Assembly (NCBI GenBank): GCA_950022655.1
Contig: OX465581.1
Location: forward strand, 27,747,300 to 27,811,299
Origin: Alentia gelatinosa
Taxonomy: Eukaryota > Annelida > Polychaeta > Phyllodocida > Polynoidae
Reading direction: 5' to 3'
DNA: 64,000 nt
A model generated the notes under the pieces. That model saw only the letters and a program-made list of their open reading frames with translations, ran no database searches and was not told the origin of the DNA. Below, piece by piece: positions 38,693 through 49,818 of the stretch. Position 1 is the first letter of the stretch; each line of letters opens with the position of its first letter. The position numbers and the translations under genes were made by a program.

Positions 38693-41600
38693 CTCTTACT
38701 TTCTAGATTCCAAAGTAGTATGGCCGCCTGTTGGAATGCCGTCGACCCTTGACGTTTGCCCCTTTCTATTTTTTTGTGCATAATTCTTGATGTCGCGCAA
38801 TTAGCACAAGCAACCAGTCACAAGCGAATCATCAATCACTATTGGAAAGAGCGGCTTTCATTTTGAAACGAAATTGGCGGTTCTTCAGTCTTAATTTCAT
38901 GTAATTGAAGAGTATAAATATCCTATCCCGCCCCTTTTCCACAATTCTCTTATTATATTTAAACCAACCTAAAAAAAAATGGGAAGAAAAGTGTAAATCC
39001 TCTTAATTACATTACAAATTCTCACACCTATTGATATGACCTCAATGAGTGTTTATCACGCGTTACATATTGTCCGTATTTTTTGTCCGGTGGGCAGTAC
39101 TTTAGAACAGTTAATATAAAATTATTGTATAGCTCTACCATACAGGGTAAATAGTATAGATGTATCCATTCTTTGTTTCCTATTCGTACATAGACCATCG
39201 GTTTAACTATGCTTCTACAACTCATTCTTCCTTTCTTTCGGGAAGCCGTGGCACAGAAGGAACAAAGCGGATAGCAAAAACCTGTCTGTATGTGAAGAAT
39301 TAGTAAAAAGTAAACCCTTCTCCTGAATGGTACGAAAAAACTTGCCTGTGCTGGTCTACTCTAGCTGTTGTTGATTTTAGACCCACTACACTTAGTTCCA
39401 TGACTTCCTCAACTCAAAACCTTTCTCCTACAACCGAGTCACGAATAACTTCACTGGTTTTGTAGAGCTAGGCTTTCGCTAATAGGTAAAAGTAGTTGGA
39501 CGATCAACGGTAAAATAAGTGCATGAAAAGCTGCAAAATAAAACACGAAAATATGCAGAAATACCTCTTTAACATGTTTTAAGGCTGCTGTTCACGTACG
39601 TAATGCAGGTGGATGGAATCTAGAATGTGCTCAGTACCTCTGGTCCACCACTAGCTGTGGCATAAGACGGGTAGAACTGCTAATGGGCCCTATCTACTGA
39701 TCAATAACGACAATGGCACTACTGAGTGTTACAAATGTACTGATCAATCAAATGGTGGTAATCCCATCGAAGACCAGATGGCGGGAGGTCTATTGCCATG
39801 CAATGTAGATTTATCAGGTTGACAGATAGCTGATCATTCACATGGAGACCAGTGGGTCTTAACGGTGGGAAACGGAGAGGAGTTATCATGCCGTTAGCCT
39901 GGACATCACTCTGCATTTCAGGTGTGATGTGTCACATATGAAACTGCCAAAGATATCTCACAACCGGGCTCCTTTGACTAAAATATGTGCGTGTGTTTTT
40001 TATGTACTTATGTGTATCACACATGTGTCATTTATTACCCAGGGGTATGTCAGCAGTATTTTTTCAACGTGAAGAAATGCTGTATATTCCACAATTTGAC
40101 CTCAGACACTTGGTTCACTGACTATTCAACATGCTGACATTGTATTCCTAAACTGGGGATGCAGAATCAATACTATCAAAGGGAAAAAGTTCTATTCAGC
40201 AACACCGTGACCTAGTCGTACCGTGATCCGGTGCCTTAGATATATTAAAAAAGCAAAAAAAACCAAAAAAAAACACCCTTAGATATATTAATTCAAGATT
40301 ATAGAATCAAATCATTATGGTATAGTTACTGCAACATTATCATGTCACTTTCCAACCAAATGCATGTCCCCAGTCTCGATATATTGCAAATGTTAACAAA
40401 TGTTATCTTCCTACTAGGTAATATAGACGATCATTGAAAATGAAATTCTTAAAATGCATCGAATTTATGATGAAAATCCATGTCAACAAAATCCCAGAAA
40501 CAGAAGAAGTTGCGAGGAACAGTACGTACACCTTCTACAATCAATCTTAACGAGTAAAGCTCACTTGACCATAAAGCGTTCTTCTTGGACTGCTTAATTT
40601 TTTTTTTAAACATTCCACTTGCTGCAGTTGGTGAAAGAGAACCATGGGATGATGCCGTTAACCTTACAAAACAAAGGTCTGAACGTCCGTATAGGGTCAC
40701 CAAGGGTGTGGGAACATTATCCGAGCATACGAGTAATAATGGCTGTAATGGATGTCATGCAGCCATAGCTGTCTTTTTATATATTGTACAAATTCATATC
40801 TACCCTTATGACACATGGTAAAATGGCATGATCAAGGGGTGTTTTCTATTATGCAGTCAGTCAACTGTATTTTAGATTTGGTTCCACAACTTGTTACCCG
40901 AGCTACACACGTACACATATTGGCTGAATGTTTTTTTAACACAGAGCATGGGGACCATTACGATGGGCAACGCAGAGACGACAAAAGCTGCTTATTATAC
41001 ATGCCACATAGCGGCTGTTAACTTATATCATGTTTTCACAAATTGTGGCTATTTACCCCTCACTATTCATTGATCATATTACACTCATGAAGTATATCTT
41101 ACATCTATTTCCTTCATACATTGCCCTTATAACCCTCTATCAATATGGAGTATCCGGGTGCATTTGCATGCAGTGAACCATGCCTGATGGTTTCCCATGA
41201 TGTGATCGTATGATCTTTGTGGAGAGAATCTACATCTAGCAGAGTGGGTATTTTGGTCTCGTGCATGCTGCATTCACCACTGTTACATCTCGGTATAGCT
41301 ATCTATCAACATAAGTGCATTATCTGACCGAGATAGCAAACACAACCCAAATTGTGGTATGTGATGAAGATACTAGCCAGTATAAATAAACCCACACTTT
41401 CAGATTGGTCTCAGGCCTTACCAGCTCCAATATCTCTGACCTCCCTTCTTGATATATAGCGCGTGGCACACCTAACGATTCTTGTACCTCCCGGAGCATT
41501 TGTCGACAACTATGTACTCAGCGACTTTGTATTGGAACTTAATTGCTGAGTGTGGCACACATGTTTTTCCACTTCCCAGCGATAAATTACATCTTCAACC

Positions 41601-41746
41601 GAGATGGGTAATCATCGGCGACGAATAACAAGAATCACTTGTAATTTTGGATTAAACATGTTTGATATCTCTCAGGGCTCTTCCCAGTAATTCTCTCACC
41701 TCTGACCCAGCCTCGGTGTCGAGGCAAGGTACTGGATTCTATATTA

Positions 41747-41758
41747 AAATCAATGTGT
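41747..41758. repeat. Target-site duplication of the SINE (left copy)
   Basis: AAATCAATGTGT is repeated exactly at 42064-42075 on the other side of the SINE. Confidence 0.9.
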
Positions 41759-42063
41759 TTTGTTCTGTTTGTTTGGTTTGATTTAACGTCCAGTCAACCA
41801 TTACCAGTCTTTCTCAAGGTTCTTTTACACCACCAGGGTGGTGATCGAATCTGTGATGAATTCAAGTAGAAATCTCACCCCTACACATTTACCGAGGTGA
41901 GATTCTTTTACTTCCCAGACCACATAGACCTGGTATGAGAAGGATTGGCCTTTGATATAGCAGTAAATCTACCACTGCTGGGGGTGGGGCATGAACCCAC
42001 AAAGTCCTACAACCTTGGGGTTACAAGTCCAGTGCTCTAACCACTGAGCTAACTCCCCATCCC
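41759..42063 (-). mobile_element. Full-length tRNA-derived SINE
   Basis: On the minus strand the element begins with a tRNA-like head: GGGGAGTTAGCTCAGTGGTT (A-box), an anticodon-loop-like CTTGTAA, and GGTTCATGCCCC (B-box). The loop would read as anticodon TGT, so a tRNA-Thr origin is possible. A body of about 200 bp follows (CCCAGCAGTGGTAGATTTAC, later CTCACCTCGGTAAATGTGTA), ending in GACGTTAAATCAAACCAAAC and a CAAA-type tail. Perfect 12-bp target duplications flank it, so this copy is whole and fairly young. Pol III promoter boxes look intact. A second copy lacking the head lies at about 5690-5879. Confidence 0.92.
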
Positions 42064-42075
42064 AAATCAATGTGT
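42064..42075. repeat. Target-site duplication of the SINE (right copy)
   Basis: AAATCAATGTGT, identical to 41747-41758. Confidence 0.9.
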
Positions 42076-43845
42076 GAATGATTGTAGCATGTATTACGGG
42101 AAAAAAGCTACTTTGAACAATAATATACAAATGTATTGGAAATTTCGGTATAATAACGCCAATATAATCTCGAGGATTAGCGAGTCTATCTGTTTGACTG
42201 GATGGGACATTTGTGGGCGACAAGGAGCGGGGCATTTCTCAGTGACTGGTATACAGTCCGAGTCGCTAGGTGTGTCACTACTTTATGTAGTAGCCAATAT
42301 GCACCCTTCACCCCTTGGTCCCTGCTGTGGTATTTCTGCCAAGGAGGATTTGTCCCTGAAAGGGGTTCTCCCCCTGTGAGGCATTAATGGCAAGGAAAAA
42401 CTCGCCAAGTGTGTGACCCCTATAAGTCAGTACTGCCGTGGTGTGTCACTTCGCTAAAACACTATTACCCAACGAAGAACGAGGTGGACCGAGGATATAG
42501 TGAACGAAAATCTGGTATACACGTAACCCACTTGGCTTCAGTCTCAGTAAGTTTAAATCTAGTTTATCTGTAACAAAAACACCTTCTAATTCTACTTTGC
42601 CGCCATTTGATGTCATCGCTGAGTGGCATGTTCCTACTGCCATGTTCCACCTCAGATAACAATACGGACTTATATACAGAATATCCGTGACTCCCCAATC
42701 AAATGTCTGCATGGCTGTAAATCGCACCATCCGGTCCTTTTACTGTCACAAAAAAGTACGCTAACATTGGTCAGGCCCACAGGTCATGGTATGGACCCCA
42801 GATGACATATTACTCAATGTTAGAACACAGACCAACCCGTCTACACGAGATGCATTTCACGAACTTCAATGTTTCCTGATCCCACACTAGACCGTTGCCA
42901 CGCCCACTATTGTTTACACTAGTGACTTGCATTTCCCACAAGTGCATTTACCTTTGTTATATAGCCTATAGATCACCAAAGTGTGGATTGACCTTTAATT
43001 CTGGGCGTGCCCAGTGGTAAAATCATACCACACCCTGTTTTCAAATGATAGCAGTTCGTGTAAACTGAATAGAACGGTTCCTTTATAAGTTCCTTTACCC
43101 GCTCCCTCAATCCCCTAAATTCAAAATGGATCAAATCCTATTCTATTCCATATTCGAATATATTAATTCTACCATCAGATGAAGAACTTCGTAGGGTCTT
43201 TGCGTACAAAGAAAGCAAAAGACATTCACATCTATCCCAAGCTCCTACACCGGACAACTGTGCTTATACCAATGGTATACTGTTGACTATAGCATACTTG
43301 TGACCTCACCATCAGAACAACCTTCAGCTGCTGAGTGCCAGCAAGAGTAATGATAACTTTCAAACAAACAAATAGAATAGGATCAGAATTGCCTTTTCAC
43401 GGAGGGCAGTGCAAAGAGGAGAGGATGTCCTGGCTTTGCAGTACCAGAGTGGTGTGGGACGGTGCGGAATTAGCCCCCCTGCCTAGAGTCGTAATGTGAA
43501 CTGCCGCCAGGGGGAACCACGTGTCTTGGTGTTTACAAACACTGCAGGCCACAGACTCTACACCGAGTCCACTCTCCAAGCACAGCTGTAGGATATCCTA
43601 CCTAGATGGGTACTCATGTGTAAGGCTTCCAATATGCCTCGGATTGGAGCCTGTTAGTATGTAGGGGGTCAACTCCACATGGGATAACTGCAAGTCCAGA
43701 CTGTCAACATATAGCCATTTAAGTAAAATCAGGCGAGATTCTGTATAGATGGAAGTAAACAAAAGTAAACTAATGCTGCTGCATGTTATTCCTCATACAC
43801 TATAAAGATAAAATCATTTACTTGTATGTTTAACGTGTTACTTAC

Positions 43846-43872
43846 CGCATGGTGTCGTTTCTTCCACATGGT
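43846..43872 (-). CDS. Candidate 27-nt microexon
   Basis: Strong signals bound nine codons: acceptor gcgttttgatcag (ag at 43874-43873) and donor GCG|gtaagt at 43845. In phase 0 it reads TMWKKRHHA, which joins smoothly to AERERQLRQ of exon 24983-25049 to make a continuous basic helix. All frames are open in so short a stretch, so the case rests on the near-perfect splice sites and phase agreement with both neighbours. It could be chance. Confidence 0.5.
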
Positions 43873-46337
43873 CTGATCAAAACGCAAAATTCTTATTATG
43901 TGTATCCAATTGAAACCCCACCACCGTAAGCAGAGTCAGTTATTTCAATTATCCAGAGAGGTAGAAGTACCTCTTGAAGACAAAGATGGCAAGGCATGCA
44001 ATGCAATTCACCTTGATGTATCCTCGAAATCAAGCAAAATAATTAATTCCTTGGTTCCTCCGTGTCACCGCAGAGATTACTGCCAATCTTCCAATTACTA
44101 TCCATGTAAACCTGGCTTTTCCGTTTAATCCGAATGATCCCGTTGAAAACAAAAAAAAAGAGGAAAAGGGATATTAGAGATCCGATCCTGGTGCTCTATG
44201 GTGCGGAAAGGAAACCACTAATTTACAACCAGTGATTTATACTAGGCCTCTCGGCGACTATGGTTTGTATGTGTCCCTCCTACTTTGGTCTCCTTTGCAG
44301 TTTGGTCTGGAATTGGCAGCAGCCTGGACGGTGTGCCGGCAGGCACTGGGCTCCCTCCTCCCGTGTCCGCTCTCCACGGGCTGACGTTCCCAGATGTCCC
44401 GGGGGCAGTCACACTTTACACCTCGCAAACCTCTGGGGGCTCTCCCAGCACGATGGAACCCGACTCCTTGTGCGCCTGGCGCAAGCGGTCGGTAGTAAGC
44501 ACTGGAGGTGGGGCACTGCTCCTGTGCGTCGTTTACACCGCCCGCCCTGGAGCTTCTCCAGTAGGGGAAAGTATGTGATCTGTCTGATGTGTACGGATTG
44601 GTATGGGGACGTCTCGGGGAGACTCAACGCCTGACGCCCACACCGGCCACCGGGGGTCGCTATGAAGGTACATGGAGGTCCTCCTGCGCTATTTATTAAG
44701 CATCCATCATACACATAGAGACAACAACGTCGTCACCACAGCCTGGGTTATGTGGTTGCTGTGCGCCAGGGTGACGTCCTCTTTTATCTCAATATTATTC
44801 TGTTCATATATATGTATATATATCTCCGTGCCTGTCGAACGAGTATACTGGTGTCTACGACGTAGAAGTATTAAATCAATGATGCACTCAGAGCCTTTAG
44901 AACCATTACAATATTCCAAGAATCACAATCATCCGTCCATAATGACCAATCCTGTATACTTTTATATTCGATATACATTGAATCTATATAAGATAAGGAC
45001 AGGGTGTCCTATATATGTTTATCCTCAGGGTCAGATTTTATCAACGACGATATTCAATAATGTTCTTAGATATCATTGTTCTACAAAGAGCCATTTGGCA
45101 CTCCCACAGAAACTTACGAATCTGCGATCAATATGGTTTTATCAAATAGCGGCAAGCAGATACGTCTATATCTAGACGTTTTCATAAACTCGGCAGCAAG
45201 TGTCCTGTTAATGGATCACATAATGATATGGAATCCTGATATCCGCTATCATTAGGTTATAAATAAAAGTACAACATCCAGCATGTTCGACCCTGTACGG
45301 CCTGGTATTACAGTATTTGAAGGCTGAGTCAGTGCTGAGCAACTCGGGTGATATAATTATCTCGTTGGTACAACTATAGACAGATGTACGTCTAGTGGTA
45401 TGACTCAGTGGGTCACCCTCCTACACACACTGACAATACAGGGTGGAGAATCTAACTCACGTGCTGACCTTGTATCTCCAAGGGTGGTGGTAAACCTACC
45501 CCTCCCCCTCCTTGCCAAACGCCTACACGGCACGAACAACACCGCTGAACATAAAAAAGTCCGTGTTCTATCCTGAGCTTACACAGCCGTCCCCTCAGGG
45601 TTATTCCTGGTATGATGAGACAAGGTGCCGTAACTGGGTTCGATTCCTGTGAACGGTGAGACGCGGTGATGCTACACCATCGCGAATTCCTTCCATATCA
45701 TCACCCATCCATTCCAGATACTCGAAAGAATGTGACCCAATAATAATAATCGGCTTCTCCAAAATGTAGCTACACTTTCCGGGATCTGACAATCCGCTCT
45801 GGACATAGATAGATTAGGTGTGGGGTACACAGCTATTTGAGTCTACCTCCTTAGGTGTACCACAATAACATGGTTCTTCCTCGCTCTATTTAACAGCTAG
45901 ACGAACCTTTTCCTTCTATGCACACGGCTTGAATAACATGGAAGTCGTCGGAAAAGACAAAGCTCGACATACGTGAAGGTAATGAGTGTCGCTTGGTCCC
46001 GTGCATTGTAACACTTTGCGAGGTTTATAAACGTTACCCTCATTACTAGTTAATGCTTCATCCTGGGCGGTAGGCTAATAGACCACGGCCTTTCTGTAGC
46101 GCCATCCCTCGACCGTGACAGTGAACTCTCGCCTGACGTGGGGAAGCCCTGGTACAAGGACATACTTCTCCCTACATCTGATTAAATAAGCGCACTTTCC
46201 AAGTAGGGATCAGTCTCCAGAAATAACTCCTGACCTCCAGCTTTTCTCACAACGTCACCCGCTGCATTTCAGCAGAGGCCAGCTGCCAATTTCGGGCGTT
46301 TCCAGTGGCGAGGTCAAACCACGAGAAAAAAAAAGTG

Positions 46338-46359
46338 TATATATATATATATATATATT
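46338..46359. repeat. (TA)n microsatellite
   Basis: A run of about 22 bases of alternating T and A. Confidence 0.9.
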
Positions 46360-48601
46360 AAAACCAGCGGCCAGACGTGGCCATAACTCTGGCAGGCAAC
46401 GAGGCACTAGAGCGCAGTATAGCAGGGTAAGACAGGCACACCCTGGATTGGATCAGTAGTCGGTGTGTTGAGAAGGGTGCCGGTGACTCCGTAGCACACT
46501 CGACCATGAAGGTGGGAATTAGCTGCTACCACCTCCTCACACCACAAGACCCGAGTAGTTGTGGAAGCCAGGCTCCACCTCTGGGAGCAGGCCTGAGTTG
46601 CTCATTAAATCCTGATGAAGGCACCATATGGGGGAGGGTGCAAGGGGGGGGGGGGGAGCATTGCCCTGTCAGGTGCACTGCACCTAGGCAAGGTTCAGAT
46701 ACCTAAACCCATCTGTTTGCGGATTGTGTGATGTGTATAATATATTCAGGCATTCCTCTCTACCAGCGCACCGCAAGCCGCGCCAACTCTAGCTGAAACC
46801 GATTCTGTCAACTGTGGTCAATAGTTCCAAGCCGATAAATGGATTTCCTGCAGACACCAAGAAACAAGGTCAAGACAGGTTTGTCACCTTCGACGCTTTT
46901 CTCTGTGAATATTGAATGTGTACTGAGGCCACCGAAAAAAAAGGAAATTGCAACAAAATCGGGTATGTGCTATTTCAATAAAGTATAATGGAAACGAAAT
47001 CACCTAGTCAAAGTACAATTGGCAAGGATCTAAACCATTAAATCTGCTGAAAATCAGAATAAATTTCATGAGGGCTGAATTCACGCTGATATGAGAATAT
47101 ACTGAAAGTAAAAAACCGCCAAGTCCCGAGAAATCGTACAGGTATCCTGAAAGTAACAGCAAATTTGTAATCTAAATTATTTGCAGAAACACGTTCTGTG
47201 CACTATTCGAAATATTTACTATACCAAATTGCAGCTGTGTTGCAACAAACACATCTAATCGAATATCTGGAGTCATTATCAGAGATAGTTACCATAAAAC
47301 TACAATGTGGAAACCATGAACACTTGGGTAATTCGGCCAGGAGGTGACAGAACCTTTAAAATCATAATGAGACAGGTCTGGACTGATTCAGAATTAGCAA
47401 TTATCTTATTACCAAGCGTGCCTACATAATTTAATAGGACAGGGCCATAAGGACGAGATCAATCAAGTATTCAAAGCTCGGCGTCTGTCAGCAAACTGAA
47501 CAAGAGAAAGACACAGAAAGACCTGGAATAAGCTACGATTGCAATCCAAAACTTTTACCTTCAGTAGGTGATCGTATAGATAATCTATCTGCGAATACTC
47601 TTCTATAAATCTACGGTCAGTGATCTACTTGCAAATGGCGACATTCTGAAGACCTGTAATTTCAGTTAAACCATTGCGAGATACCGACTTCTACGCAAGC
47701 TAGTTTACAATTACGATGAAGGTTTTCTTCGATAACATAACCAGTTCTTTTAACAGCTTCATATCCAGAGATAATTCATAGTTTTACATAACTACAAATG
47801 GCATGGTTAATTAACAGGACATATAATTAGTGTTTTAATTTTATGGTCTGTGATGCAAAGAGTAAAATGGTATTCACATCACACTTCAACATATCATCAA
47901 TTTTTTTTTCTTCACAGACGACGTCTCTAACCATGATCCCATTAGGACATGGGTTCTATAGTAAAACTTCATATAGAGGACTGCAGGAAAAAAAAGTTTT
48001 TCTAAAGCGACACAATCGTTGTGGAAAATTCTCTTGTATTGTCTCTTTTTTTCTCCTAGCAGGTTGTGTGAGAAAGAACCATCTAAATATACACTTTTAT
48101 TGTATAAGGAACTTCCAGGTCACCTGTACTGCACTGGAATCCCGTGACAACTATACAGAACCGTTCTATTGATTTATCTAACAGCATCATTCAATATATG
48201 GCCTACGACCCGAAGGAGGCAAATCGGCATTAAACATTAAATCGATATCTCGTATGGATCTTGTTATATTTCACTGATGGATTATTTATCAAGACATCTA
48301 CCCATTCCTACCGCCAGGAAATACCAGCCTATAACTTCCTGTTCCCATAGAAAAACTGCTTGTTTCAATACATGTGAAATCACTTGTGTATACATTTGGT
48401 ATATTTACGTACTGTTCTTCCTATTTCCTTGTACGCAGATAAATATTTCAAAGTGTGTGGAAAAGGATACACTGTTCACACGGCCTTTACTGATCTATAT
48501 CCGCTGCATATATGTTTATGTGTTTGCACCTTTGAACATGTACTTATTGTGTTGGACGCAACCTGTAGGCTAATCAATATCTAACTACTACAATCCTGGT
48601 T

Positions 48602-48617
48602 GGGGGGGGGGGGGGGG
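48602..48617. repeat. Poly-G tract (16 nt)
   Basis: A pure G run after CCTGGTT. Confidence 0.95.
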
Positions 48618-49415
48618 TCTCCCTAAATAATACCGCTAGAAAATCTTCGCTGTAAACCTAGGTCGGTTAAATGCATTGTTCCATTGTTGATTTTTTTGTT
48701 CAAGTAGCCTCCGTTAGTGATAACGTCTTTTCCGTACTGTAAATCTTAACTTGTCAACCTGCCAGCAAGGCGGACGTCTGCAGGCAGAGCACTGCCTAAT
48801 GATGACCTGGGCCCATGACAACGGGGAATAATGCCCAGTGTTTGTAAACAGTAAACCGTTGGTAGTGCTTTCACTTAACTGGGCAGCCAGCCACAAAAAG
48901 CCCCCCCCCCCCCTTTCACTTCCCCACCCACACACACATAAACAGCTTTTACACAGTGGCAGGGCGTGCCCTAGACTGTTTATAGGTGGGGTCTAATATG
49001 AGAGAGGATTGGAAAAGGATGGGGTCAGGGTAGATTGCAAGAAGACAATTCCCCCGCCCCCCTCCCCCAATTATATGTGGAAGTCGATGTAGTAGTAAGA
49101 TTCTTAGTTACACGAACGAAGACACAAATCTTGCTTTATTATTTTTTTAAATGCCGTCAGATCGTATCTGCTTTCATTAAGTGTGATGTCATCAGACTCA
49201 GACCGACTCGATCCTAGAACTTTATCCTCAAGGAAGACTTCAGTGATGGAGATGGAAACACCTTTCTACGTAATTAACATTAATTGCATGTTACATATTT
49301 TACCTACAAAACCAATAGTGATTATATACATTGAACACGTGTATTAAGTATTACATATCATTGTCTAATACCGATTATGTATATACTTATTGAATGGTAC
49401 TTTTCTTTTTTTTTT

Positions 49416-49432
49416 GGGGGGGGGGGGGGGGG
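49416..49432. repeat. Poly-G tract after a poly-T run
   Basis: About 10 T are followed by 17 G, the same T-then-G arrangement seen in the repeats at 55, 57 and 62.4 kb. Confidence 0.95.
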
Positions 49433-49773
49433 ATTTTATTAGGGAATATTTGTGTTTCACAATCACCGATTTCGGCTATAGAGCCGTTCTTCCATTCGGG
49501 CCCTTTGGGTACATAACGCACATTGATAGCATATTCTAATCAAATAGTACAGAGCCCTCACAAATATAGAGAGAGACGCTGTCATATCCTCATACCCGTG
49601 TAGGTGCCATCAAATTTACCCTTGGGACAGTCCCGGTGTAAGCAGGTGCTAGATCAGGTTGTCTTAATCAATCTCTGATTCATGGGATCATATATTTAAC
49701 TACTGTCGGTCTTAAAGTCAGAATCTAACCTTAGTTAACGGGAAAAAAGATAAACTGGTTATTAAAAACTTAC

Positions 49774-49818
49774 TTTGTGGTCGATGGGAAGGCCCTCTTC
49801 CGGGATCCTTTCTGAGAA
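49774..49818 (-). CDS. Candidate 45-nt exon
   Basis: The acceptor tttcacactttgcag (ag at 49820-49819) and the consensus donor AAA|gtaagt bound 15 codons. In phase 0 it reads FSERIPEEGLPIDHK and joins TMWKKRHHA of the next exon. Other frames are also open. It is placed in the gene because of strand, phase 0 at both ends and the strong splice sites. Upstream exons are needed, because it has no Met; none was found with certainty. Confidence 0.5.

Larger units (their letters stand above)
25050..43845 (-). other. Long intron (about 18.8 kb) or intergenic stretch
   Basis: The stretch holds a possible LINE scrap near 27.8 kb, poly-C tracts at 31065-31079 and 32617-32642, a CpG-rich block at 32.8-33.4 kb, a foldback element at 38.4-38.7 kb and an intact SINE at 41.76-42.06 kb. 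Elsewhere I see AT-rich noncoding DNA. The block at 26150-26400 is GC-rich with no gene structure recognised. Confidence 0.5.
43873..49773 (-). other. Intron (about 5.9 kb) if both microexons are real
   Basis: Contains a GC-rich block at 44250-44660 (possible CpG-rich regulatory DNA; the plus-strand acceptor-like ctcctttgcag at 44298 precedes an open frame, but no gene was recognised), a TA microsatellite at about 46338, and poly-G/C runs at 46644, 48602, 48899 and 49416. Otherwise noncoding. Confidence 0.45.

Noticed and set aside
44285..44578. Plus-strand frame after a good acceptor-like site in a GC-rich block
   Set aside because: No recognisable protein, overlapping open frames on both strands; composition explains it.
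44672..45175. Long plus-strand open frame (167 codons)
   Set aside because: Composition is random-like, with no recognisable domain, no splice or promoter context and no codon bias. Expected by chance in six frames of 64 kb.
45625..45665. B-box-like GGTTCGATTCC, possible tRNA gene
   Set aside because: No matching A-box or cloverleaf can be folded around it.
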